This document shows positions 13,201 to 23,085 of a stretch of 64,000 nt of DNA, piece by piece. The position numbers and the translations under genes are program-made. The notes beneath the pieces are model-generated. The model did no database searches and was not told the origin of the DNA. It saw only the letters and a list, made by a program, of their open reading frames with translations. Position 1 is the first letter of the stretch. Each line of letters starts with the position of its first letter. Source of the DNA: Siniperca chuatsi (taxonomy: Eukaryota; Chordata; Actinopteri; Centrarchiformes; Sinipercidae). Where the stretch lies: contig NC_058059.1 of the NCBI RefSeq assembly GCF_020085105.1, positions 21,720,042 through 21,784,041 of the forward strand. Direction: 5' to 3'.

Positions 13201-16200
13201 TTTAAGTAAAATCACTGAAAAAGCTGTTTTTCAACAGCTGAACAACTTCTTGGCATTAAACAGTTGTTTTGATGTCTTCCAGTCAGGTTTTTGAGTACAC
13301 CACAGCACAGAGACTGCTCTTGTTAAAGTCTTCAATGACATCCACTTAAACACAGACAGTGGCAGAATTTCAATCTTGGTATTATTAGATCTCAGTGCTC
13401 CATTCTGGGGCCTCTTCTGTTTAACTTCTACATGCTACCACTAGCTCAGATTATGGAAAACAACAAAATATGTTACCATAATTATGCAGATGACACACAC
13501 ATTTACATAACAATGTCACCAGGGAACTATGGTCCAATACAAGCGCTGAGTAAGTGCATTGAACAAATCAATAATGATTGGATGTGCCAGAATTTTCTTC
13601 AATTAAACAAAGATAAAACTGAAGTCATTGTTTTTGGAGCCAAGTTAAAAACCACAAACCAAGCCAGAAATCTTGGTGTAGTCATGGACTCAGACCTGAA
13701 TTTCAATAGCCACATTAAGACAATTACAAAGTCAGCCTACTACCACCTGAAGAATATATCCAGAATTAAAGGACTTATGTCTCAGCAGGATTTGGAAAAA
13801 CTTGTCCGTGCATTTATCGTCAGTTGACTCGACTACTATAATGGTGTCATTACAGGTCTCCCTAAAAAATCAGTCAGACAGCTGATGCAGCTGATTCAGA
13901 ACACTGCTGCTCGCGTCCTCACTAAGACCAAGAAAGTGGATCACATCACTCCAGTTCTGAGGTCTTTACACTGGCTTCCTGTCTGTCAAAGAACTGATTT
14001 CAAAATACTTCTGTTGGTTTATAAAGCACTGAATGGTTTAGGGCCAAAGTACATTTCTGATCTTCTGCTACGTTATGAACCATCCAGACCTCTCAGGTCA
14101 TCTGGGACAGGTCTGCTTTCCGTCCCCAGAGTCAAAACTAAACATGGAGAAGCAGCGTTTAGTTTTATGCACCACATATCTGGAACAAACTCCCAGAAAA
14201 CTGCAGGTCTGTTGCAACTCTCAGTTCTTTTAAATCAAGACTGAAGACTTTTCTATTTGCCGCTGCCTTTTATTAAATAGAATAATGATTAATTTCTTAC
14301 ACTGCACTGTAACTTTTACTCTCCTGTTTTATCTTGTTTTTATTTTCTATTTAATTCTTTCAGTGTTTTTAAATGTCTTGTTATATTGCCCTATGTTGCT
14401 TTTATATTTTATGTGAAGAACTTTGAATTGCCTTGTTGTTGAAATGTGCTATACAAATAAACTCGCCTTGCCTTTCGGTAACCCACTGACCTTTTCTGTT
14501 GTGCCACCAACAAGCCAAAATTCCCAATTGCACAGAATGGGCATCAAAATCTACGGGCAGTTAGCCATGAAATTTAATGAGCACATTTAAGCTCCTCAGA
14601 GGATGAACACTTTGGACACTTAATAACCTTTCCTCTAGCGCTACATTCAGGACAAACATTACACCCTTAGTGCCACTGGCAAGGCTCTAAGAATAGTTAA
14701 ATTGTCAGTATGCTGTTTGTTTCATCCAACATTTTCATATTAGGAGATAAAATACACATAAACAACTTCCAGGGACTATTAGAGGAACTTTGAACTACCT
14801 GTATACTGGCCTCATTTTTTATTTGAAGCTTGTCTTCTTTTTAAACAACGATTAGACACTATTTTAAAAAGTATTTTACCCTGTAAGGCTCAGTATTGTT
14901 CTGCAGGTCCATGCTTGAGATGACCCAGCTGTCAGAGGGTGCCTGGCTGCTCCACAGCGGCCTGTCAAAGCTCTTTCCCTCCGTGCGCTGCAGGACCTCC
15001 AGGCTTCCTGACCCGATGATCTGGTAGACGAGCCTCAGGCAGCTCCACTCACCCTGCTCCAGAGCCGGACTCAGCAGCACCCCTGTGATCTCTCTCTGTG
15101 GTCTGGCATCTGCTATCTTATCATCCTGGTCATCGTTCATGGCTGTCTCCACTGCAACAAAACGGCCTGAAACAAAAAGGTATGTGGGATTTGGACTTTT
15201 TTTTTTTAAACATTGCAGCTGTCAAGAAAAATTTGATGATTTAAGGGACAATATTTTTATAGCATTGACCAGTAACACAAAAGAAGGGGAGAGGTCGAAT
15301 GGTTTAAAATTGTAACTTTATGCAAATTAGAGCGAGATTCGACCTTAAGCTCCGTTGTGATTTGCCAAAAAGCCAAAGAAAAAGTTACGCAGTGGTGGAA
15401 CAAGAAGTTCAGATGTCAGTGTAATCAAACATTATTATTGTAGTTTCTGGGATTCCTCTTTTGTGTGTCCCTTGTCTTCAAGATAAGAGTGCTTGGCACA
15501 AAGTCATAGGTTGCTTATTTACCCAATGTTTCACGCTAGCGGCTCTGTGAGGCTGCAGGCGCAGTGGTGCTTTGAGCTAAATGCTAACATGTTGCCATTT
15601 AGCATATAATGTTTGCCATTGTCGCCATCACAGTTTAGCATGTTAGCATGCTAACATTTGCTAATTAGCAACAAACACAAGGTACAGCTGAGGCTAATGG
15701 GGAATGTCAGTTTTGCAGGTATTTGCTCATAAACCAAAGTATTGGGCAGATTGAAATTTCCACCTGATGATGGCACTAGAGGACAAGTCAAGATCCCGCA
15801 ATCTATCTAATAGTTGTTGAGATATTTCACTCTGGACCAAAGTGGTGGACTGAACAACAAATCAAACTTGCCATTCTTAGAGCCACACTGGTAGCATTGG
15901 TCATGAATTCTTTACAAACTGATATTTTGCAGAAACAAGATTCACATCTGAGCAGTGATCTTCTCTTCCCGTGGATTCCGGACAAGGTAAAAGGCCTATA
16001 TCTGTCCCGACTCCCAAAAGAGAAACTGTTCGCTCAATGCTAGCGTTTTCTACAGTTTCTCTTTTGGGTAAAACAGTAGGGAATAAAAATGTTCATTATA
16101 CATCATGAATTATGTCCAAAGTCATGACCCTCTGACTTGGTGCAACATAATATCCACCTCAGCTCCCACCATAACAGCAGCTCTTCTTTTCTGCTCCAGG

Positions 16201-19022
16201 GCCTCTGAGCTCTCCTCACTGGTCTGCCATTTATTATTTGTCCCTGTGGAATGCCTTGCTGCCCCAGGGCTCCTATATCCTGACAAACATGGGACTAAGA
16301 TCGTCTCAGCCTTAAGATGCTTTTAGTTTGCTGCATGCTTTTATGTATTCAGACACACACACACTCACTCCTGGGCTGAGTTCATTTCACCTTAAATTTG
16401 GTCAATTCAAGATGTTTTTCTTCTTTTTTCGCCAATAAATTGCAATTGTTTGCAAATGTGTGTAGTTACACATTGAATTGACACTTAATTGATCATAACC
16501 TTGATGCACACTCAAACTGACATGCTGTGTTGATTTAATCAGTGTCTTCGGGGCCTTCTTTGGATTCAGAAAAGAAAAAAGTACATAAAAAGTGCTTTAT
16601 ATATTTGACATGGCTTCACTTCTCTTACAGCCTCAGCTGTGCGGCACAGAGCACACACAGGGAAAGGAGGACTGAGAGAGGAGAATAAATGAGCACACCG
16701 TTAACGCACCAACTACACTGACCTTATTAACAAGCTGGCGGCATTAGCAACAAGGATGGAAACAGGAAAAGAGGAAGTAGTTGACGTATCCCAGAGGGTA
16801 GACTGAAAGTGAGACAGGCTGAAACGGCAGAGCAATTTTCAGACAAGTACGAGCAAGGATCATGGTGGGAAAAAAAGTCTTATTAAGGAGTTTTTCCAAC
16901 AGAGTCTGGCTGCAGATACAGTAGCTACTGGAGCAGCAGGACATGGTCATGCTAGGAGGAAGTCTGCCTCACCAGTCAAACTGGTGTAGATGAGAGAGGT
17001 TTAGGTTAGTTAGGTATAACAAGAATCATAGTGCAGGATATATGCAGTATCTCTAAGTGAGCTCTGATTACACCTCTCAGTAGTGCAGAAGCAATCAGTT
17101 AGTCAATCAAGTGGTTGGTCCACAGTCATTAAATTTGTTTGATGCCAACTTTGGTAATCAATTAAGTCTTTTAACGAGTAAAATATCAGGCATTATTATT
17201 ATTTCTCACATTTTATAAACCGAATGATTGATTGATACATCTGAAAAACAGCTGATAAATTAATTGATAATGAACATAGTTGTTGGTTGCAGTTACTTCT
17301 CCAGCGCCAATGATCTTGCTTGTTTAATCTTTATATAAACAGAAATGTAAAACGCCACTTTGTGGCTTGAAGGGGAGTTACGTTCTGGAACAATTTCTAG
17401 ATGAACAACACTTTATCTGTCCGCCCAGCATTTCTATGCAGTGTTTCTGCGGCAACCTCACTGCACCCAGCTGTAGTTTGACAAAAAAATAGTTCCAGTA
17501 TGTAACTCCCCCTAAAACCACAAATCTTTGTTTTTACATTTCTGTTTTTGATCTTTAGAGAGATACAGGCTAGCTATATCCCCCTGCTTCCTGTCTTTAT
17601 GCTAAGCTAGGTTGATCACCTCCTGAATCCAGCTCCACAGTCAACACACAAACATGAGTATGGTATCAATCTTCTCATCTCATTCTCGGAAGGAAAGCAA
17701 ATAAGCATATTTCCCAAAATGTTGAAGAAGAAAACAAGGGATGCATATTCATACTAAGTTATATCCGCTCCTTCAGTTACCACTATACCACTAGGAACAA
17801 GGTTAAAGCTAGTTATGATTTTGGTATTAGTTTAAATTTATTACACTGGAGGACCAAATGTAATTTGGCTCTTGCCCAAATATTGGCTGCCTGATATGGC
17901 TAGGATTTGTGAGTGTGGATGTGGGCCGATTTATGCTGAAAATCAAGTCCAGTTAGCAGCACCCAGGCCAGCTTTGGGCCAATGCCGCCTGGAATCAGAC
18001 CAATACTTGGACCAATTCTGGTGTGTCATTCATTATGAGTCTGGCAGAACAGGCCTTCCAGGTTTAGGTGTGTTAGGTGAAAGATGGTTAAAATCAGATC
18101 AACGATCTGAGTGTTTTGTAACATTAACGTAACCTCCACCTCTTACTGCAGGCCCCACTTCATGTTGCAATTAATGTGACAAGATCCTGCTATTATTGCA
18201 ACATAGGCATCTGTCTCCAGATGTTATCCGAAGCTAGACCCTTCTCATTGTGTTGTGCATGGACTTTGATCTCCACAAAACAATCTTCATTTCGATTGAA
18301 TCTCAGACATGCAACAGTTGTGTTATTTCTACACAGTAATTAAATTTACAAATGATCTTATCTGCATTTATCTGTTGACTTTGATTACTTTACATTAATA
18401 GAGACTGACATAATTTAGATATGAGTGTGCACAGAACTCATCTGTATCAGCTGCAGTACCAACCCAACCAGAATGCCTAAATCTGTTATTTCACTCACTC
18501 CAGATGTTCAGAGATGCTGGAATCAATGCAGACCAGATGGGCTTCTTCTTTTTACCAGTGTGCTTCTGTGGTATGGCCAAAACCAGCACCAAAACAACTG
18601 CACACACATCACAGCTCAACCTGTAACTGCTGCTAAAAGAGCCACAATAAAGTCTACACTTAGTACAAGCCTCTAAGCTAAAAATGTTTTTAAAATTAGA
18701 GGACTGAAGATGCTGTGTGGCATCTATTAAAGTCTCCCCGTACCATCTTTGTGCAGGGTCCAGCTCGTAAAGTCTGAGTCTGACGTGTATCCGCAGGTGT
18801 TGGACTCAAAGTTGCAGGAGCCTGGCAACAGCTGGTTGTGGGCTTGGATGGTGGCTTTGAGCACATAAAGGGAAAAAGAGAGAAGAGACAAAGTAGAGAG
18901 AGGGAATGGTAAGTATGAATCATGGCAACTGGCATTAACAGAAACATGCCCTCATGCACCAGCACTGGCACGACCGTTAAAATGGACTCACCAGCAAAAG
19001 TCAAGAAGTAAAGTGGAAGCAT
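1186..19022 (-). CDS. mamdc2: mamdc2: MAM domain-containing protein 2, complete, 15 coding exons
   Basis: Secreted extracellular-matrix protein of the MAM family (human MAMDC2, also called mamcan, a proteoglycan). The exons join in frame to 2064 nt, 687 residues plus stop, almost the human length. Residues 1 to about 18 are a signal peptide ([10 protein letters not shown] core). Four MAM domains follow at about 19-166, 169-335, 347-502 and 517-671, each with its conserved Cys residues and the late (A/V)(I/L)DD(I/V) motif. A short tail ends NEIE. The start at 19022 is preferred because G lies at -3 and the signal peptide begins there; an in-frame ATG at 19094 has a poor context. Two introns start with GC rather than GT. 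Introns carry non-LTR fragments and other repeats. A possible poly(A) signal (AATAAA on this strand) lies at 900-905. The gene is divergent from apba1. Assignment to mamdc2 is firm; which teleost duplicate it is cannot be told. Confidence 0.96.
1360..1444 (-). CDS. mamdc2: mamdc2 exon 14: end of MAM4
   Basis: 85 nt, phase 0 to phase 1, TTCCAG acceptor and GTAAAC donor. It encodes [19 protein letters not shown] then GGPCP. Confidence 0.95.
1445..2430. other. mamdc2 intron 13, GC-AG, with repeat fragments
   Basis: Donor GC at 2430-2429 and acceptor AG at 1446-1445 on the minus strand. At 1513-1690 is a fragment of a teleost dispersed repeat recognisable by its opening (tggtggaagaag) and recurring AAAGTA units. 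At 1785-1815 is another short fragment (gttgggaaccactgg). Confidence 0.6.
2431..2684 (-). CDS. mamdc2: mamdc2 exon 13: core of MAM4, GC donor
   Basis: 254 nt, phase 1 to phase 0. It encodes [38 protein letters not shown] and [10 protein letters not shown]. The donor is CAG followed by GCAAGA, a good match to the GC-AG intron consensus; no GT donor fits the reading. Confidence 0.94.
2923..3081 (-). CDS. mamdc2: mamdc2 exon 12: start of MAM4
   Basis: 159 nt, phase 1 to phase 1. It encodes [29 protein letters not shown] and RGDHTTGLG, nearly identical to human in the last part. Confidence 0.95.
3082..4200. other. mamdc2 intron 11
   Basis: No exon, RNA gene or clear element seen; AT-rich unique-looking sequence. 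Confidence 0.5.
4201..4297 (-). CDS. mamdc2: mamdc2 exon 11: end of MAM3
   Basis: 97 nt, phase 0 to phase 1. It encodes [20 protein letters not shown]. The CRSFWDCG motif is shared with human MAMDC2 (CKSFWDCG). Confidence 0.95.
4905..5340 (-). repeat. Dispersed repeat R1, copy 1 (GCTAACATGC-rich family)
   Basis: In mamdc2 intron 10. It contains the signature phrases cactttggtccagattgaaat, ccccagaggatgaatcctaa and alternating GTTAGCATGCTAAC units. Reverse-complement copies occur at 15490-15870 and 22240-22600. Strand is arbitrary, set opposite to those copies. Short fragments of the same phrases occur near 7430-7530, 14540-14660, 46610-46665 and 48130-48210. Class unknown to me. Confidence 0.65.
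5340..5665. repeat. Pyrimidine-rich TTCC/TTTC tract
   Basis: Long run of CTTCC, TTTC and TTTG units beside mamdc2 exon 10. On the mamdc2 sense strand it is purine-rich and lies just past the exon 10 donor. It produces overlapping open frames that are low complexity, not genes. Confidence 0.8.
5723..5868 (-). CDS. mamdc2: mamdc2 exon 10: MAM3 with glutamine run
   Basis: 146 nt, phase 1 to phase 0. It encodes [12 protein letters not shown], a run of four Gln then SSSQ, then [15 protein letters not shown]. Human has no glutamine run at this surface position. Confidence 0.93.
5975..6094 (-). CDS. mamdc2: mamdc2 exon 9: MAM3
   Basis: 120 nt, phase 1 to phase 1, GTGAGT donor. It encodes [19 protein letters not shown] and [15 protein letters not shown]. 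Confidence 0.93.
6095..7233. other. mamdc2 intron 8
   Basis: No recognisable element apart from short patches resembling other teleost repeats (6530-6740, similar in wording to 11840-12060). No exon seen. Confidence 0.4.
7234..7380 (-). CDS. mamdc2: mamdc2 exon 8: start of MAM3
   Basis: 147 nt, phase 1 to phase 1. It encodes [15 protein letters not shown] and ends [10 protein letters not shown], the family-typical exon ending. Confidence 0.95.
7896..7989 (-). CDS. mamdc2: mamdc2 exon 7: end of MAM2
   Basis: 94 nt, phase 0 to phase 1, CTCCAG acceptor and GTGAGC donor. It encodes [13 protein letters not shown] and [13 protein letters not shown], the closing strands of MAM2. Confidence 0.95.
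8528..8553. repeat. (AAT)n microsatellite
   Basis: Run of about seven AAT units in mamdc2 intron 6. Confidence 0.8.
8845..9775 (+). mobile_element. L2/CR1-group non-LTR retrotransposon fragment, copy 1
   Basis: 3' part of a reverse-transcriptase ORF, broken by stops and frameshifts: FADDTQIYL near 8860, [13 protein letters not shown] and [16 protein letters not shown] near 9240-9370, KPGEAAFS near 9490. The 3' end has the typical gaaatgtgctatataaat followed by CCTTGCC units near 9735-9775. It sits in mamdc2 intron 6, antisense to the gene. Related to the copy at 13215-14480. Confidence 0.8.
9855..10132 (-). CDS. mamdc2: mamdc2 exon 6: core of MAM2, GC donor
   Basis: 278 nt, phase 1 to phase 0. 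It encodes [21 protein letters not shown] and [10 protein letters not shown]. The end that keeps the family length is CAG followed by GCCAGT, a non-canonical GC donor. A GT six bases upstream (TCT followed by GTACAG) would remove two residues and is a poor donor. Confidence 0.88.
10133..11131. other. mamdc2 intron 5
   Basis: No exon, RNA gene or defined repeat recognised. Confidence 0.4.
11132..11266 (-). CDS. mamdc2: mamdc2 exon 5: start of MAM2
   Basis: 135 nt, phase 1 to phase 1, CTAG acceptor and GTGAGT donor. It encodes [12 protein letters not shown] and later [10 protein letters not shown]. Confidence 0.95.
11454..11538 (-). CDS. mamdc2: mamdc2 exon 4: end of MAM1
   Basis: 85 nt, phase 0 to phase 1. 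It encodes VVMEGKPGQ through [14 protein letters not shown]. The intron before it is the usual phase-0 cut ahead of the last MAM strands. Confidence 0.93.
12396..12418. repeat. (GT)n microsatellite
   Basis: Short GT run in mamdc2 intron 3. Confidence 0.8.
13215..14480 (+). mobile_element. L2/CR1-group non-LTR retrotransposon fragment, copy 2
   Basis: Reverse-transcriptase remnant: FDVFQSGF and [13 protein letters not shown] near 13270-13340, then an internal deletion, GPLLFNFY near 13410, [10 protein letters not shown] near 13480, [16 protein letters not shown] near 13600, [20 protein letters not shown] near 13970, then [11 protein letters not shown]. The tail gaaatgtgctatacaaataa plus CTTGCC lies at 14430-14475. 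Several stops and frame changes: a dead copy inside mamdc2 intron 3. Confidence 0.85.
14880..15166 (-). CDS. mamdc2: mamdc2 exon 3: core of MAM1
   Basis: 287 nt, phase 1 to phase 0, TTTCAG acceptor and GTAAAA donor. It contains [20 protein letters not shown] and [13 protein letters not shown], which are close to human MAMDC2 MAM1. Confidence 0.95.
15490..15870 (+). repeat. Dispersed repeat R1, copy 2
   Basis: Alternating GCTAACATG/TTAGCATGC units at 15575-15665, then cataaaccaaagtattgg and ggcactagaggaca, matching 22240-22600 in the same orientation. Confidence 0.65.
15871..17334. other. mamdc2 intron 2, middle part
   Basis: No exon or named element seen. A small inverted pair around gagaaactgt at 16019-16062 (agaaactgttcgctcaatgc against tacagtttctcttttggg) could form a hairpin. 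Confidence 0.35.
17335..17560. repeat. Foldback (inverted-repeat) element, short
   Basis: The left arm near 17338-17390 (cagaaatgtaaaacgcca, then aaggggagttacgttctgga) is complemented by the right arm near 17493-17553 (ttccagtatgtaactccccc, then gtttttacatttctg). The spacer is about 100 bp. It is followed at 17560-17640 by a reverse copy of a repeat also present at 44600-44680 (tttatgctaagctagg). Confidence 0.65.
18744..18842 (-). CDS. mamdc2: mamdc2 exon 2: signal peptide end, start of MAM1
   Basis: 99 nt, phase 1 to phase 1, ending at a GTACGG donor. It encodes [13 protein letters not shown], the standard opening of a MAM domain. The acceptor is inferred from phase and from similarity to human. 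Confidence 0.9.
18992..19022 (-). CDS. mamdc2: mamdc2 exon 1: start and signal peptide
   Basis: 31 coding nt, ATG to a GTGAGT donor, ending in phase 1. It encodes the hydrophobic [11 protein letters not shown] at -3 favours this ATG. The upstream in-frame ATG at 19094 would add 24 residues. Confidence 0.88.
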
Positions 19023-19500
19023 TGCAGCCTTCTGTGGAAATAAATCGACCCTCAGAGGAAATAAGAAAAGCAAAAGTAGGTCTTGCGTTTGCATCCACAG
19101 TCGGAAAAACTACAAGAAGTTGCAACCAAAGTTTGTTTTTGAAGATTTCTCGTGTGTGTGTCGTCCGAGTGTCTCTCCAGCTCACAGACTGGCAGCACAC
19201 TGCAGACTCTCCGCTGCGTAGTGTGTGTGTCTGGACAACAGAGGGGGGAGGAGGAGGGTAAAAAGAGTGAGAGAGAGAGAGACAGAGAGAGGTCTGAGAG
19301 GAGGAAAAACAAGGTGAGTGATGAGCTGGTGGGAGGCCAGTGAGGGAGCAGAGCAAAGACAGAAAAGGGGAGGTGGGGGGAAAGAAGGAGATGAGGGATG
19401 GCTGTTGAGAAAAAGAAGGGGGAGATGTGAGGAAGGGAGAACAGAGTGGCATTAGAGAGTGGTTATGGAAGAAAAGGGAGGAAGTTAAAGAGTAATGAAA
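19023..19500 (-). promoter_or_regulatory. mamdc2: mamdc2 5' UTR/promoter region, polypyrimidine on the sense strand
   Basis: Upstream of the mamdc2 start. On plus, 19245-19490 is almost all purine (GGGAGGAGG, GAGAGAG), so the mamdc2 sense strand is a CT tract. The long open frame across it is low complexity. No TATA box was identified; the transcription start is unknown. Confidence 0.45.
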
Positions 19501-19639
19501 GGGAGAAGGAGCAACGTTTTCGTTAAAAGCAGAAAGTGTCCTCACGAGAAAATCAAGAGCACGATCATTTAAACAATTTATGTTTGCAATTTTTAGGTTC
19601 GCTGAGAACAAAAGCTTCTTAGTAGAATCTTATGTATAA

Positions 19640-19790
19640 GGAGGAGAGTTAGCGGTTAAGTGCCTTGCTCAAGAGCACCTCAGTGATGGCAATGACAGAA
19701 GGTCAAAGCTATTTATTCACCTCTCCACCCAGATTTATCCTGTCTGGGGACTGAACCCTTAACTTTCCAGTCAGGATTAGGCTCATTATT
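19640..19790 (-). repeat. SINE-like fragment, minus orientation
   Basis: Contains ttaagtgccttgctcaagag, the complement of the gagcaaggc...cttaacc phrase found at 22890-22910, and a candidate B-box-like end at about 19745 (ggactgaaccc). Confidence 0.5.
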
Positions 19791-20124
19791 CATTAGCTAC
19801 AAGAATGAGACCGTCCTCACCAGAAAAACGACAGTGTCAGTCGTGTGTTCTAACACTTTAAATGACCTCCATTTACATTTTTCCTGACAAGTGACCTCTT
19901 GTGGTCATGTGAATAATGACTGTTGTTTCTCAGCAGCAAAGGCAGAAATAGCGTGACGATAACCAAACCTTAACCATTGCAGTGGCAGATCAGAAAACAT
20001 CATTTTTTCAATGATCATATGGGTCATTTTGGAAGACAATGCCAAACAAATTTTGTCGTTAAGGTTTAAGAACATGTTCTATATCCGGAACAGGCTTCCT
20101 CTCAATTTATTTAATCTCTCTAAA

Positions 20125-20600
20125 AAGTGAATAATCTGGATAAAAGTATGTGGACAGAGTACTTTTTACTTATTTGGGCTAGGCCCTTTAGTTCCAATGA
20201 AGGGAAATGCTACAGCATACAGTGACATTTTACACAGAACTTTGACTTTGACTTTGGAGAAGTCAACAGTTTGGAGAAGACCCTTTCCTGTTTCAACATG
20301 ACAATACCCCAGTGCACAAAGCAGGTCCACAAAGAAATGTTTTCACAGAATGGTGTGGAGGAAGTTGACTGGTGTGCACCAGAGCCCTGACCTCAACCCC
20401 ATCCAACACCTTTGGGATGAACTGAACTGGGAGCAAATCCTTGCAACCAGGTTCCAAAATCTTGTGGAAAGCCTTCCCCGAAGAGTGGAGACTGTTATAG
20501 CGGCATGTTAATGCCCATGGTTTTGGAATGACATGGAATAACAATCTAATATGTGTGTCGTGTGTTCACATACATATAGTATATATCATTAACATGCGCT
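20125..20600 (+). mobile_element. Tc1/mariner transposase remnant
   Basis: Decayed C-terminal transposase reading with FQHDN.PVHKA near 20295 and PDLNPIQHLWDEL near 20388-20425 (the DDE/D-family end). It is flanked by gataaaagtatgtgg at 20138. Frameshifted and without intact ends. Confidence 0.75.
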
Positions 20601-22239
20601 GTGTATTGTATGCTAAAATTTAATGAAAACATACATCTACAACCTTGTCTGGAAGTGGTATGATGGTGCTTCACTGTTTAAGGAGAGGCCTGTATACACA
20701 AATGATCTAAACTGTGTTTTACAGACCTGCATAGAGTCAAAACATTTTGCAATATATCTAAAATATTTACCCTGGCTGCAGGCTTGAACTGCTTGCAGGC
20801 TTTCTGTATTTGTGGATATGAACATTAGGCAATTCTGCCTTAATCCTGCATGCGCACCTAGCAAACGTCTTTCACCAGTTTCATTTAGATGCAAATTAAT
20901 TATGTGGGAATCTGAATGCGAGCAGATTCCTCAAAGACTAATCATTTTTAAAATGTGACTCAGATTTGGGAATGGGACTGGTTCACTCACTGTGTCCATT
21001 GTATAATTTTTTTTTAGAGGGAGCACTCTCATCCACATTTGTGATCCATCCGTCAGACCTCCTTTCTCTGCCTCTGTCTTTTTCCCCCTTTCTGCAGTTG
21101 TCTTGGTCAACACAGGTCAGTCCTCTGCCTTTGGTTATCAGTGTTTTAAAGATCTGCCATAAGCACTCCCAGACCAGATGGGGAGGTTAATTCTCCCCTG
21201 ATTATCTCCAGAAAGCTTGACTGCAGCCATAAGTGTTCTTTCTTCAGCAAACACTGAGGATCTGCGTCATCTCCAGCTGATTTTTGAGAGAAAATGCCTC
21301 ATAATATAATCATTTTCAAGTGCAAGTGCAAACAACACAAATGATTTGATCGATTGAAGAACAGTGAACAGAGAGAAGATTGGAAATAGTCTTCTGCCTG
21401 TGTTCAAAGGATTGAGTCCAGGGATTTCATTGCATTTATTCAGTTCCAAAGACAGTTTTATGGTTTTCAGCTGATTTACATTTCCATCAATCATCTGTTT
21501 GCTTTCATGGTTGTCTGTGTCTGTGTAAACAAGACAGAGCATCAAGTACTGAGGGGTGCCAGAATATGTCATGTGCAATGCATGCCGAAGTTATTGTTTG
21601 CATGATGACACAGTTATGACGTGTTTTCCTCAATATGTGATTCGCTGCCAGAGGGCTCAGCAGGTTACATCCCCTCTGGCCCCCCACCCTTCCCCTGGGA
21701 ACTCTCCAAAACACCACTTTGGCCCAAAAAGCTCTGAACAAGGAACTTAGAACGGCTATCATTATAAGATTTTTATATATGAAAATGTTTGATCTATACA
21801 TAAATCTAGATTTTAATCATCCATCTGGACCTGCTCTGTTCTCAGGAGTGAGAGTGATCTTTGAAGCAGTTTAATTCGTCATTGTCATATTTGCAACTGA
21901 GATTTCTCTGTGACGGGAAAGATGGATAGAAATCTGTTTTTGCAGAACAAACCTGTCTCAGATAGTGTGCTTTTACTCCATCTGCTGGGAGCATTAGTAA
22001 CAGATTATAATGATGATCACTTGTAAGTCATTTACTATGACCCAACGTGTTCCAAATGAAATAAATGAGACACTATGAAAGAAATAATTCTATGAATAAA
22101 TACAATCAACATATGTAATATAACCATGAAATTGTGAAATAATCCAATGGGTTATTTTATAGTATGTCAGAAATCTTCTAGTTTCTCCTTTTATAGGTAT
22201 TTTCAAACAAAACTGAAGAGTCTTCAGTCACACAGGCAC
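20601..22239. other. Spacer between mamdc2 and apba1
   Basis: No exon, tRNA or defined element recognised. Short runs such as 21590-21740 look less AT-rich than their surroundings and could be a conserved non-coding element, but nothing in the sequence proves it. Confidence 0.35.
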
Positions 22240-22600
22240 CTCTGTGAGGCTCTACATACACACAGCGTTGAGCTACATGCTAACATCAGCATGCTAATAA
22301 TGTTAATGCTAACAATGCTAACATGCTGATGTTAAGCAGGTATAATGTTTACCATGTTCCCCATCTTAGTTTAGTGTGTTAGCATGCTAAAATGTGCTAA
22401 TTAGCACTAAACACAAAGCACAGCTGAGGCTGATGGGAATGTCATGAGTTTTGCAGGTATTTAGTCATAAACCAAAGTGTTGGACACATTGAAATTTTGA
22501 CCTGCTAGTGGCACTAGATGAAAGGGAATCACCAAAGTCGTTGGGATTCATCCTCTGGGCACCATGGATATCTGTATCAAATTTCTTAGTAATCAATCAG
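22240..22600 (+). repeat. Dispersed repeat R1, copy 3
   Basis: Same phrases and order as 15490-15870: alternating GCTAACAT/TTAGCATGC units at 22275-22395, then cataaaccaaagtgttgg, ggcactagatgaaa and gattcatcctctgggcacc. Confidence 0.65.
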
Positions 22601-22614
22601 GTATTCATTTCACA

Positions 22615-22775
22615 CCGTTCATGCTGTTAGCATATTCATATCTATCCCCCACTGTTATTAATATTATTCTGCACTTTACTGCTTTTTACACTTCTGGTTA
22701 GATGCTAAACTGCAGTGTTGTCTCAGTAATTGTACTCTGTGCAATGACAATAAAGTCGAATCTAATCTGATCTAA
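22615..22775 (+). repeat. 3' end of a non-LTR/SINE family (ATCTAATC-tailed)
   Basis: Ends gtgcaatgacaataaagt followed by CGAATCTAATCTGATC. The reverse complement of this end is seen at 35140-35200 (gattagattcaactttattg). Confidence 0.65.
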
Positions 22776-22779
22776 AATA

Positions 22780-23085
22780 GAGAGAACCAGAAGGTCGCTA
22801 GTTTGATTCCTGGACCAGCAGGAGAATTCTGGGTGGGTAAATTAAAGAGCAGCACTTGTTTCTCTTTCTTTAGCACCACTGAAGTGCCCATGAGCAAGGC
22901 CCTTAACCCGCAGCTGTTACAGTGGACACGCTCAGTGGCCAGAAGATTAGAATATGGTTGTATTGAGCAGCTTCCAGGTGTGAATGAACTGTGTGAGTGT
23001 GAACAGGATGTTCCTGAAAAAATAAAGCACTGCTCTCAGTGAAACCTCCCTGGATAAACAAAGGTAAATAATGGCAATAAAGTGT
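22780..23085 (+). repeat. tRNA-derived SINE-like element
   Basis: Starts with a B-box-like ggtcgctagtttgattcc (22793-22810), followed by the phrase atgagcaaggcccttaaccc at 22890-22909 and a tail with aaggtaaataatggcaataa near 23061-23080. The tRNA-like part is partial, so this is not called a tRNA gene. Confidence 0.65.

Noticed and set aside
18988..19611. 207-codon minus-strand open frame over the mamdc2 start region
   Set aside because: Most of it is the translated polypyrimidine tract (Ser/Pro/Leu/Phe rich) and it is out of frame with the real mamdc2 exon 1.
22793..22870. Possible tRNA gene from the B-box-like ggtcgctagtttgattcc
   Set aside because: No cloverleaf can be folded and the downstream phrase is SINE-like; called a SINE fragment.
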